The notes below the pieces were generated by a model. The model was not told the origin of the DNA and searched no databases. It saw only the letters and a list, made by a program, of their open reading frames with translations. A DNA stretch of 64,000 nucleotides from positions 4,399,850 through 4,463,849 of the forward strand of contig CP050848.1 in the NCBI GenBank assembly GCA_014873095.1, in the 5' to 3' direction. The DNA is from Planctomycetales bacterium ZRK34. GTDB lineage: Bacteria; Planctomycetota; Phycisphaerae; Phycisphaerales; Zrk34. Position 1 is the first letter of the stretch. Each line of letters starts with the position of its first letter. The position numbers were made by a program, and so were the translations under genes. Positions 16,729 through 24,287 of the stretch are shown here, in pieces.

Positions 16729-17469
16729 TTAACGTCGACTCACGCGGCGTGTCGTGCAGGTGAGCATCATCGCGCTGTCGGTCAGCCCCAGGTCGGTGAC
16801 CTGCACTTCGCGGCCATCCTTGAGCGGCACTTCGAGTGTCAACTCGCGGGGCACGGATCGGTTGTTGGCGAACTTCTCGATGATCGTGTCGATGGGCACA
16901 TCAAACACGCCCGCCTTGGCTGACTTCACATACAACTCGACGGCGCCGCTGTCAGATGGCCGCGGCACGAGCGTCAACTCGATCACCGGACTGACGACGC
17001 CGAGGTCCGGCTGCACCGCCAGCAGCAGGCGGTCCGGCTCGCAGTGCACCTGCGCGTGACGCAGGACGGCGATGATGCTGGGGTCGATGTTCTGATTGGC
17101 CAGCCAGTTCGGCATGCGGGCCGCGAGCCAGTGGTTGATGTTTTTATCGCTGAGCGGGAGCTGCCAGCTTTGATCGGTCGGCCGCACGCGCGTGATCAGC
17201 GAGCTGACGGTCTGCTCGACGCGTTCGCCGGCCGTGCGCACTTCCGCGTGGCTGCCGTCGAGCACATGCCAGTAGTCCGGCTTCGCCGAGATCATCCACC
17301 ACAGCACGAACACCGCGATCAACACGATCGCCAGCAGGCTCAACAGGATGCGTTTGAGCCAGCGTTTGCGTCGCACAGCCGGGGGCGGCTGTGCCACAGA
17401 TTTGTCAGCGGGTGCCGGTGGTGGATTTGTGGCACAGCCGCCCTCGGCTGTGCGGTGATCAGGCTTCAT
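16729..17469 (-). CDS. Membrane-anchored protein with a REP-derived N-terminal tail
   Basis: The start at 17469 (MKPDHRTAEGG) overlaps the transposase gene end by 11 bases. Residues ~1-38 are translated from two REP palindromes and give the low-complexity strings NPPPAPADKS and VAQPPPAVRR. A transmembrane helix follows (ILLSLLAIVLIAVFVLWWM) and then a ~185-residue extracytoplasmic domain with no recognised family. The domain has LSDKNINHWLAARMPNWL and ends LTCTTRRVSRR. The REP insertion appears tolerated because it falls in the cytoplasmic tail. Confidence 0.65.
   Translation of the reverse strand: MKPDHRTAEGGCATNPPPAPADKSVAQPPPAVRRKRWLKRILLSLLAIVLIAVFVLWWMISAKPDYWHVLDGSHAEVRTAGERVEQTVSSLITRVRPTDQSWQLPLSDKNINHWLAARMPNWLANQNIDPSIIAVLRHAQVHCEPDRLLLAVQPDLGVVSPVIELTLVPRPSDSGAVELYVKSAKAGVFDVPIDTIIEKFANNRSVPRELTLEVPLKDGREVQVTDLGLTDSAMMLTCTTRRVSRR
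17373..17453. repeat. Inverted pair of REP palindromes (copy 2)
   Basis: Units at 17373-17398 and 17429-17453 in opposite orientation, the same sequence as the pair at 5035-5099. Both lie inside the N-terminal coding part of the membrane-protein gene, in frame. Confidence 0.9.
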
Positions 17470-18022
17470 CAATCCAACTCCGCCAGAGCCACGGGTAATC
17501 GTCAACGCTCTTTACGAGTCCGGCACGCACGGGGTTCTCACAGATGTAGCATACCTTGTCTTCGATACTCTCATCGTGACGCAGTACGTGATCCCACGAT
17601 TCATCCTGCCATACAGGTCCGCGGCGATGCAGCAGGCGATTGATCGTGTGGGCTGAGGCGCCCTTGATGCCATGCATGATTTCGGCGAGGCCGAATTGAG
17701 CGCCGGCGGCGTCGAGGCGTGGTGTGAAGATCATGTGGACATGATCGGGCATGACGACCAGTCCATGCATGTCGAGCTTGCGCCTGTGATCGTGCAGGCA
17801 GTGCTGGATCAGCGGGTGGCGCACGTGTTCGGGCAGGGGCCAGCGGTCACGTGTGGCGAAAGTGATGAATAGCGTGCACGACTCTGCCTGAAGGTGGGGC
17901 AGGTTGCGGCGGTAGCATTCTTTGGCGGGTTTGGCTTGCAACGATTGCTTACGCACAGCCGGGGGCGGCTGTGCCACAGTTTTCGATGCGGGACGCTGAG
18001 TTGGTTTGGACTGATCAGGCAT
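17459..18022 (-). CDS. REP-associated tyrosine transposase (Y1/HUH family)
   Basis: A 187-residue protein. The HUH motif is MPDHVHMIF near residue 94. Family context is LFITFATRDRWPL before it, then GIKGASAHTINRLLHRRGPVWQDESWDHVLR and NPVRAGLV at the end, as in RAYT-type Y1 transposases. Its N-terminal tail contains the peptide VAQPPPAV encoded by a REP at 17953-17978, so the gene carries its own repeat. The start overlaps the stop of the ketosynthase gene by 8 bases. RAYTs bind and process REP single strands at GTAG-type sites. This one is probably responsible for the five REP copies seen here. Confidence 0.9.
   Translation of the reverse strand: MPDQSKPTQRPASKTVAQPPPAVRKQSLQAKPAKECYRRNLPHLQAESCTLFITFATRDRWPLPEHVRHPLIQHCLHDHRRKLDMHGLVVMPDHVHMIFTPRLDAAGAQFGLAEIMHGIKGASAHTINRLLHRRGPVWQDESWDHVLRHDESIEDKVCYICENPVRAGLVKSVDDYPWLWRSWIDEA
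17953..17978. repeat. Single REP palindrome inside the transposase gene
   Basis: GCACAGCCGGGGGCGG... as in the other copies, in the orientation that encodes VAQPPPAV on the minus strand. No inverted partner lies within the following few hundred bases. Confidence 0.88.
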
Positions 18023-19322
18023 CGAAACGGCGGATGATGACGGTGTCGTTCTGGCCGCCGAAGCCGAAGCTGTTGGACAGGGCCACATCGACCTGGCGGT
18101 CGCGGGCGGCGTTGGGCACGTAGTCCAGATCGAGGTCCGGGTCCGGCTCGTGGAGGTTGATGGTGGGGGGGATCTTCGAATCGCGCATCGCCAGCAGGCA
18201 GGTGATCAACTCGACGGCGCCGGCGGCGGCGATCAGGTGGCCGAGCATCGACTTGACCGAGCTGACGGGAATCGACTTGGCGGCGTCGCCGAAGACGGCC
18301 TTGACGGCCCGGGTTTCGATCGAGTCGTTTTCCTTGGTGCCGGTGCCGTGTGCGGAGATGTAGTCGATGTCGGTCGGTTCGAGGCCGGCCTGCTTGAGGG
18401 CCTGTCGCATCGCGCCGATCGGGCCGCGCCCTTCGGGGTGAATGTCGGTGATGCGGTAGGCGTCGGCGGAGGAACCGTAGCCGATGAGCTCGGCGAGGAT
18501 GGTCGCGCCGCGGGCCTTGGCGTGTTCGAGGGTTTCGAGCACGACCATGCCGGAGCCTTCGCCGAGGACGAACCCGTCGCGGGTTCGGTTGAATGGGCGT
18601 GATGCGGTGATGCACGAGTCGTTGCGCGTCGACAGGGCGGTCAGGCGATTGAACCCGGTCACGCCCAGCGGATGGATCATCGAGTGCGCGCCGCCGGAGA
18701 TCATCACATCGGCATCGCCGCGGCGGAGGATTTCATAAGCTTCACCGATCGCCTGGGTCGAAGCGGCACAGGCGGTCAGGCAGTTGTACGCCGGGCCGGA
18801 AACACCGAGCTCCATCGCGACGTGCGCGAGGGTCATGTTCGCTTCCTGCTCGGTCTCGCGGTAGACATCGAACGCCCCGCGGGCCGCCTGGGCCCACTTG
18901 ACCGCATCGATGGCGCGTTTGTCGGGGTCCCACGCTTTGAGATTGGTCGCGACGTAGTTTTCGAAATCGAGCGTGCCTTCACCGGAGCCCAGGTACAGGC
19001 CGATGCGGTCGCGGTCGAGGTCGGCGACTTTGTCGAGTCCGCTGTTGGCCCATGCCTGACGCGCGGCGCCGAGAGCGAATCGCGTGTTGAGCCCGGCGTG
19101 CTCGTGATATTCGGGGTGTTCGACGAAGTTGCGATAGTCGTAATCGACGACCTGCGCCGAAAACTGCGTGGGGAAGGTCGCGGCGTCGAAGTGTTCGGTC
19201 GGACGGATGCCGCACTTGCCGGCCAGCAGGTTCGCCCAGATGGTTTCGACATCATGGCCGAGCGGGGTGATGGCGCCCATGCCTGTGAGAACCACGCGAT
19301 GTTCGTTCTTGTTCGTGTTCAT
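18015..19322 (-). CDS. Beta-ketoacyl-ACP synthase, FabF/KS-alpha type
   Basis: A 435-residue condensing enzyme with a full catalytic triad: Cys in NCLTACAASTQAIGEA, His in SAHGTGTKEND, and His in SSVKSMLGHLIAAAG. The C-terminal NSFGFGGQNDT is also typical. It follows the inactive KS-like gene with an ATGA overlap (19319-19322), so the two are translationally coupled like KS-alpha/KS-beta pairs of type II polyketide systems. No acyl carrier protein gene is adjacent. It may act in fatty acid or a specialised acyl-chain pathway. Confidence 0.93.
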   Translation of the reverse strand: MNTNKNEHRVVLTGMGAITPLGHDVETIWANLLAGKCGIRPTEHFDAATFPTQFSAQVVDYDYRNFVEHPEYHEHAGLNTRFALGAARQAWANSGLDKVADLDRDRIGLYLGSGEGTLDFENYVATNLKAWDPDKRAIDAVKWAQAARGAFDVYRETEQEANMTLAHVAMELGVSGPAYNCLTACAASTQAIGEAYEILRRGDADVMISGGAHSMIHPLGVTGFNRLTALSTRNDSCITASRPFNRTRDGFVLGEGSGMVVLETLEHAKARGATILAELIGYGSSADAYRITDIHPEGRGPIGAMRQALKQAGLEPTDIDYISAHGTGTKENDSIETRAVKAVFGDAAKSIPVSSVKSMLGHLIAAAGAVELITCLLAMRDSKIPPTINLHEPDPDLDLDYVPNAARDRQVDVALSNSFGFGGQNDTVIIRRFDA

Positions 19323-20635
19323 GCTTTTTTCAGGATCAGCGCGGCGTTCTGGCCGCCGAGGCTGGTGGTCAGCACCAGGACATGATTCAAAGCTGCGGCG
19401 TGCGACGGGGCGGACGCGGCGGCGAGACCTTCGATCGGGCTGTTGCAGTTGATGCGGGCCGGGAGCGTCTGCTCAGTCAGCATCATGGAAGCCAGCGCGG
19501 TGTCGACACCGCCGGCGCCGGCGCCGCAGTTGCCGACGTACGGCTTGCTGGACCACAGCGGAATCTGCCCGAGTCGATCGCCGAACACCGACTTCAGCGC
19601 CGCGGCTTCGGAGCGATCGTAGGCCGGGATCGCGCTGCCGGTGGGAATGATCAGGTCGATGTCGTCGGGCGAGAGCTTCGCATTGCGCAGCGCCGCGCGG
19701 ACGGCGGCGGCGATGCCTTTGCCTTCGGGGTCGGGCTCGAGGCCGTGCCCCTGGGGGTAGATGGTGTGTGAACCGCCGTAGCCGACGAGTTCGGCGTAGA
19801 TGTTCGCGCCGCGTGCGGTGGCGGTCTCGTGGGCTTCGAGGGTGATGATACCGCCGCCTTCGCCGATGGCGGTGCCGGATGCTTCAGCGTCAAACGGACA
19901 CACCGCGCCGGCGGGGGCGTCGTTGGCCTTGGTCGTCAGGCGACCGGTGCTGATCTGACGATAGAACGCCATCGGGTTGAGCTTGGATTCAGCCCCGCCG
20001 CAGAACTCGAGGTCGGCATCGCCGCGCTCGATGATGCGCATCGACTCGCCGATGCTCAGGGCGCTGGACGCTTCGCCGCAGGTGATCGTGTTGGACGGGC
20101 CTTGCGAATCGTGAATGATCGTGACATGGCAGGCGAGCATGTTCGGCAGGTACTTCAGCAGCCAGAGGGGGGTCAGGTGGGTCATGCCCTCGGAGCCCCA
20201 TTGGTGCATGTCGAACTTGCCGTCGTCATCGGTGCTGGTCGCCAGGGCGTCGGTCAGCTCGTCGAGGTCGGCGGCGATGAGGCCGGCGCCGATGTGGCAA
20301 CCACTGCGCGAGCCGGGGTAGGTTCGATCGGCTTCGGGATCGATACCCGGGGTGTTGAGCCCGGCGTGGCGGACGGCCTGATCGGCGGCGGCGACGGCCA
20401 ACTCGATGTCGCGGGCCATCACCTTGGTGGCTTTGCGGTAGCTCTTGGGGACGAACTTGGCGATTTTGAAGTCGCGGACCTCACCGGCGATCTGCACATC
20501 GAACCTCGACGGGTCGAAGTTGCTGATGCGATCGAGGCTTGACTGCCCGGCTGTGACCGTTTGCCAGAGGGCCTCGATGCCGACGCCGGCGGCGGTCAGC
20601 GTTCCCAAACCTGTGATCACCACGCGTCGTGACAT
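19319..20635 (-). CDS. Ketosynthase-like protein lacking the catalytic triad (chain-length-factor-like)
   Basis: A 438-residue thiolase-fold protein from the ATG at 20635 (MSRRVVITGLGTLTAAG). Aligned to its neighbour, the active Cys is replaced by Glu (ITCGEASSALSIGES), the first His by Thr (IPTGSAIPAYD), and the second His by Asn (KPYVGNCGAGAG). Overall ketosynthase features remain (GRLTTKAND, AIGEGGGIITLE, TSLGGQNAALI). Such inactive partners (KS-beta/CLF) dimerise with an active KS and set chain length. The coupling with the FabF-like gene downstream supports this. GATAAT lies 9 bases before the ATG. Confidence 0.88.
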   Translation of the reverse strand: MSRRVVITGLGTLTAAGVGIEALWQTVTAGQSSLDRISNFDPSRFDVQIAGEVRDFKIAKFVPKSYRKATKVMARDIELAVAAADQAVRHAGLNTPGIDPEADRTYPGSRSGCHIGAGLIAADLDELTDALATSTDDDGKFDMHQWGSEGMTHLTPLWLLKYLPNMLACHVTIIHDSQGPSNTITCGEASSALSIGESMRIIERGDADLEFCGGAESKLNPMAFYRQISTGRLTTKANDAPAGAVCPFDAEASGTAIGEGGGIITLEAHETATARGANIYAELVGYGGSHTIYPQGHGLEPDPEGKGIAAAVRAALRNAKLSPDDIDLIIPTGSAIPAYDRSEAAALKSVFGDRLGQIPLWSSKPYVGNCGAGAGGVDTALASMMLTEQTLPARINCNSPIEGLAAASAPSHAAALNHVLVLTTSLGGQNAALILKKA

Positions 20636-20744
20636 GGCGTTTCCATTATCCTGTGCGTTGCGTAAATGCCTCCGGCGGCGCCGGCAGCGCGTCGAGGCAA
20701 AGTGTACACGTGTGACTTGGCCGATGCCACTTGCATCGGGTACT

Positions 20745-20812
20745 AATAGGGTGACGGCCCGCCGCGCGAGCCCGGTTTTCGCCGACCAGGGTCGTGTCAC
20801 GACCCGGCTATT
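20745..20812. repeat. Variant AATAG...CTATT two-hairpin element
   Basis: AATAGGG and CCCGGCTATT bound a 68-base region with a GGGTCGT-GTC-ACGACCC hairpin at the right. The left arm is less regular than in the 56-bp copies at 54444, 57312 and 60204. It ends just before the creatininase gene. Confidence 0.5.
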
Positions 20813-20826
20813 GTGGAGCATCCATC

Positions 20827-21597
20827 ATGAAACCCCGCTCATACGTTCTGCACGAGGCCAATTACCACCAATTGCTCGAATACCGCCCCAATGTGGCCGT
20901 CCTGCCCTGGGGGGCGACCGAGGCCCACAATCACCACATGCCCCACGGCACCGATGTCGTCGAGGCCACCGAGATCGCCATCGCCGCCGCTGAGCGTGCC
21001 GTATCGCAGGGCGCCCGGCCGATCGTCCTGCCGACGATCCCGTTCGGCAACAACGCCCAGCAGCTCGATCAGGTCGCCACGATCCACTGTTCCACCGCCA
21101 CCGCCACGGCGATCCTTCACGATGTGTGCACCTCCCTGAAAGCCCAGGGCATCGACCGCCTGGTCATCGTCAACGCCCACGGCGGCAATGAATTCAAACC
21201 GCTGATCCGCGATGCCCAGCAGGCCCACGACATGCTCATCGTCCGGGTGAATTTCTTCGAGCTGGTCGCGGATGTGACCCGGCAGACCGTCGAGCATCCC
21301 GGTGACCATGCCGACGAGATGGAGACCAGCGTGCTGCTGCATCTGCAGCCGGACTGGGTTGTGATGGAGCAGGCCGGCGAGGGGGGGCGTGTTCCGTTTG
21401 CAATTGAGGGGCTGGATCAGGCGGGCGTGTGGACCCCGCGGCCGTGGTCGGCCTCGTGTCCGGACACCGGCTGCGGCGATCCGCGCCAGGCGACCGCCGA
21501 GAAGGGACGCGTGATTTTCGATGCCGCCGCCCAGCGATGCGCCGAGGTGCTGGTCGGGTTGTCACAGGCCCAGCGGGGGCAATTGCCGTACGTGTGA
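20827..21597 (+). CDS. Creatininase family amidohydrolase
   Basis: A 256-residue protein with the metal-binding layout of the creatininase fold: LPWGATEAHNHHMPHGTDVVEA near the N-terminus (Glu, His, Asp ligands), LVIVNAHGGNEF in the middle, and HADEMETSVLL. The family contains creatininases, formylamide deformylases of riboflavin synthesis and mycofactocin MftE-like proteins. Nothing adjacent decides between them. The start has GTGGAG about 9 bases upstream. Confidence 0.88.
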   Translation: MKPRSYVLHEANYHQLLEYRPNVAVLPWGATEAHNHHMPHGTDVVEATEIAIAAAERAVSQGARPIVLPTIPFGNNAQQLDQVATIHCSTATATAILHDVCTSLKAQGIDRLVIVNAHGGNEFKPLIRDAQQAHDMLIVRVNFFELVADVTRQTVEHPGDHADEMETSVLLHLQPDWVVMEQAGEGGRVPFAIEGLDQAGVWTPRPWSASCPDTGCGDPRQATAEKGRVIFDAAAQRCAEVLVGLSQAQRGQLPYV

Positions 21598-21662
21598 CCA
21601 CGGTGGCCAATGTTTGCTGAAACCTTGCGAGCGGCCCTGTTTGTGCATACCGTTAGGCTCTT

Positions 21663-22322
21663 ATGACCGACGACCCGAACCATTCCGACGATCAGGCCCC
21701 GCAGCCGGAACCGCGCCCGCTCGATGAAAACGGGCAGTTCTCGCAGCGCATCGCGCATCAGCAGGTGTCCGCCCGCGTGCCCGAGTCCGTGGCGCGCGGT
21801 GTCTACGCCAGCGGCAGCCTCGTCATCAACGGCCAGCACGAGTTCATCATCGATTTCCTGCAGTCGGTCACTCGGCCCCAGCAGGTGGTCGTTCGCATCG
21901 TGCTGCCGCCGACGATCGTGCCCGGCCTGCTCCGCGCGATGCATCAGAACATCAAGCTGCACAACGAGCGATTCGGGGAGATTCCGCCGCTGCCCAAGCC
22001 GCCCGCCGGCACGCTGGCTCCGTCGGTGGAAGAAATCTACCAGCAGCTTAAGCTCCCGGATGAAATCTCGTCGGGCACGTATGCCAACACGGTGATGATC
22101 ACGCACAACCCGTCGGATTTCTGCTTCGATTTCATCACGGGGTTTTACCCCCGTTCGACGGTGGCGGCGCGTGTGTACATGTCCGGGCCGCAGGTGCCGC
22201 GACTGCTTGAAACGCTGTCGCGCAGTTACGATCAGTACCAGCAGAAGCTGGCCGCAGCCCGCCGTAAGCAGGCGGAGCAGCCCCCGGATGAAGACCCGCC
22301 GCGCACCGATGGGCCCAGTTGA
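21663..22322 (+). CDS. Protein with two DUF3467 copies
   Basis: A 219-residue protein. The DUF3467 signature occurs twice: VYASGSLVINGQHEFIIDFLQS near residue 47 and TYANTVMITHNPSDFCFDFIT near residue 140. Each is followed by an RV.(L/M)..P...P.LL segment. Acidic, proline-rich tails flank the core. Single-copy DUF3467 proteins are small and of unknown function, so the tandem form suggests a pseudo-dimer. There is no ribosome site. TTGCGA-N17-TACCGT ends 9 bases before the ATG. Confidence 0.8.
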   Translation: MTDDPNHSDDQAPQPEPRPLDENGQFSQRIAHQQVSARVPESVARGVYASGSLVINGQHEFIIDFLQSVTRPQQVVVRIVLPPTIVPGLLRAMHQNIKLHNERFGEIPPLPKPPAGTLAPSVEEIYQQLKLPDEISSGTYANTVMITHNPSDFCFDFITGFYPRSTVAARVYMSGPQVPRLLETLSRSYDQYQQKLAAARRKQAEQPPDEDPPRTDGPS

Positions 22323-22357
22323 GCGCGTCTCGGTCGTCGGGCGTACCCATATCACAT

Positions 22358-23305
22358 TCAGATCGTTGCAAACTCCGGCACGAGATCGGCCAGAATCGGG
22401 CGCAGGCGTTCGGCTTGCTCCGAGGGGATTGATCGGTAGGGCCAGCGCATCGTCTGACCGACATCAGCCCATCCGCCGATCAAGGCCATCAGGCGATCGC
22501 AGGCGCCGTTGCAGTAGCCGTCGCGTGTGATGAAGGGAGCGATGTGGTTTTCAACGAAGCGGGCGAGGCGCGATTCGAGTTCGAGCGCAGCCGGCAGGTC
22601 GGTTTGCATCTGGTCGGTCCAGCGTTGCGCTGCCGCGGGGTTTAAACAGGCGACATTCGAGTATGCCCCGCGGGCGCCGCGCTGTATGCCGCGGGCCAGA
22701 TGATGCCCCGGCACGAACACGCTCAGGTGCGGGAGGTGTCGGCGCATGGCGTCGAACCAGGCGTCGTCCCCGGCGGCGGTCTTCAGGCCGATCAGGCCTG
22801 GCACTTTGGCCGCCAGTCGTCCAATCGCCTCAGGGGCCCAGACGCGCTTGGCATGGGGCGGGTTGTACAACACCAAGGGGATGCCGTCCGCCGCCTCGGC
22901 CATGCGCTGCATGAAGTCCACGGCTTCCAATTCACTGACCGCGACCCAGTCCGGCAGAATCACCTGCACCGCGCCGGGCAGTCCCGCGGCTCCCGGCGAA
23001 TGCCGCACACGCTGCAGCCGGCCCAGCGAGATCTGGGCGGACATGTGGCTGACGCCAATCTGGTAGGGCATGCCGGCCTGCTCACACTTTTGCGAAAGCA
23101 GGGCGGCGACGGCGTCGAATTCGGCTTCGGTCTGAGCGTGAAATTCCCCGGCGGTGCCGTGCGAATAGATTCCGTCGACGCGCATGGCGATCAGGGCATC
23201 GATCTGGGCTTCGAGGCGGGTGGTGTCCAACTGCTCATGCTCGTCCCATGTCGACAGCAACGTGGCCCAGTTGCCTCGCAGCGTGTTGGCGTTAAGTGCT
23301 TGCAT
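22358..23305 (-). CDS. Dihydrodipicolinate synthase/N-acetylneuraminate lyase family protein
   Basis: A 315-residue aldolase of the DapA superfamily. GTAGEF replaces the usual GTTGE near residue 50, LVLYNPPH contains the proton-relay Tyr, and GLKTAAGD holds the Schiff-base Lys. It is unlikely to be the housekeeping DapA; a sugar-acid or amino-acid aldolase is more plausible. The start at 23305 has TATACT 7 bases upstream (23313-23318) and no Shine-Dalgarno, suggesting a leaderless mRNA beginning just after the terminator of the upstream RNA gene. Confidence 0.85.
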   Translation of the reverse strand: MQALNANTLRGNWATLLSTWDEHEQLDTTRLEAQIDALIAMRVDGIYSHGTAGEFHAQTEAEFDAVAALLSQKCEQAGMPYQIGVSHMSAQISLGRLQRVRHSPGAAGLPGAVQVILPDWVAVSELEAVDFMQRMAEAADGIPLVLYNPPHAKRVWAPEAIGRLAAKVPGLIGLKTAAGDDAWFDAMRRHLPHLSVFVPGHHLARGIQRGARGAYSNVACLNPAAAQRWTDQMQTDLPAALELESRLARFVENHIAPFITRDGYCNGACDRLMALIGGWADVGQTMRWPYRSIPSEQAERLRPILADLVPEFATI

Positions 23306-23327
23306 GGGGCTGAGTATACCCGCGCAT

Positions 23328-23365
23328 AAAAAAACCGGCCCACCACGCGCGGTGGTGATTGGCCG
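23328..23365 (-). terminator. Terminator of the structured RNA
   Basis: On the minus strand AACCGGCC...GGCCGGTT encloses an inner CACCAC/GTGGTG stem and is followed by seven T residues. It ends 22 bases before the DapA-like start codon, so attenuation of that gene is a second possible reading. Confidence 0.88.
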
Positions 23366-23956
23366 GTTCCCATTCTCCGCACCGGGATATCCGCCTGCAC
23401 GCGAACCTGGCCCGGCGGGCCGTCGACGAATCCCGATCTCACGTGCGCTGGGCACGATCGATTCGTGATTCTCCGTTCGTCGACGGAGAGTCCCCCGAAC
23501 TCTCCTGTTTCCTCACTGCCCCATCCGGGGCTATCGGCACTCTCCTGCCGACCGGGTCCGCATGGCGGAACCCGGTCTCACGGGCCTGCCCTCCAAGGCA
23601 GGCATTCTCCAGTTCCCCACTCTCACAGCTCTCCAAAAATCCGTACGAGACCTCTCCAAGTCTCGCCGGAAGGCGAAACTCCCGTGTGTGAGGGGAAGTC
23701 TCGCCGGTCTCATTCACGTGTGCGAAAACGCACACTCCGAACCGTTTCGCAGGATCAGTCACGATCCTGATTCGAAAGCACAATTCAACGTTGATCGTCA
23801 TGCAACGCATCGGGCGCTGCCGAGGTCTCAACGTGCCATGGTCTCTCCGCCGTGCAATAGGGCTACAACCACATCGCACGGAATTCCCGGAAACATGATC
23901 TAATTATGACACCCGACCTCGCGGCCGAGTGAATCGAAGTGCGCCTCTCCCAAGGC
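23328..23956 (-). ncRNA. Large structured GGAGA-rich RNA, unidentified
   Basis: A promoter, about 625 bases of dense hairpins and a strong terminator define an independent RNA gene. Stems include CAGGATC/GATCCTG, GTGTGCG-TTTT-CGCACAC, a 12-bp stem between GGCGAGACTTCC and GGGAGTTTCGCC (with wobble pairs), GCCTGCC-TTGGAG-GGCAGGC, ACCGGG-T-TCCGC/GCGGA-CCCGGT, CGGCA-GGAGAG-TGCCG, GCCCC-GGAT-GGGGC and GGAGAGT/ACTCTCC. There is also a long-range 11-bp match between CCGTCGACGAA and TTCGTCGACGG. GGAGA occurs nine times, mostly in loops or linkers, and GAGACC four times. It is not RNase P, tmRNA, 6S or a riboswitch I recognise. Open frames across it are incidental. Confidence 0.75.
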
Positions 23957-23962
23957 CCAATC

Positions 23963-23991
23963 AATATAACAGACCGATAAGTCCATGGCAA
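23963..23991 (-). promoter_or_regulatory. Promoter of the structured RNA
   Basis: TTGCCA (23991-23986), a 17-base spacer, then TATATT (23968-23963) on the minus strand. It predicts a start near 23956 at a GGG. The remaining 24000-24287 region upstream of the next gene holds no gene I can support. Confidence 0.7.
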
Positions 23992-24287
23992 GCCTTGACC
24001 CGGAATTTTCTCCAGGCCCAATCGACTCGTCGATCACTACTTCGCGGATCAGGTCATGATGTGGCAAACCCCCGGTCGCTGAGGTGGATGAACTCGCTAT
24101 ACTATTGACTGTGCACGTTTTCCCGCCAAGGCACTGACAATCCCTTGTCTACTCTGGTCGAGCCGCAAGCGTTCGCATTGGCGGGGTTGGGGTCTTGGCG
24201 CTTGGTGGAAGACGGCACGCTGGCGTCGATGGGCCAACATCAAAATGACCGCGCGCACCTCAGGTGTGCTTTGACGAGGTAATGCCG

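Noticed and set aside
23640-23850. Glycine riboswitch, suggested by GGAGAG/GAGACC strings
   Set aside because: The conserved GCCGAAGG-type core and tandem aptamer layout are missing, and the element is far longer than that class.
23359-23903. Overlapping open frames of 80-146 codons on both strands
   Set aside because: They cover the structured RNA, change strand freely, have no ribosome sites and read through perfect hairpins; the DNA pattern is explained by RNA structure.
23328-23956. RNase P RNA, tmRNA or group II intron
   Set aside because: No GAGGAAAGTCC or ACAGAGAG cores, no tRNA-like ends, and no domain V-type hairpin were found.
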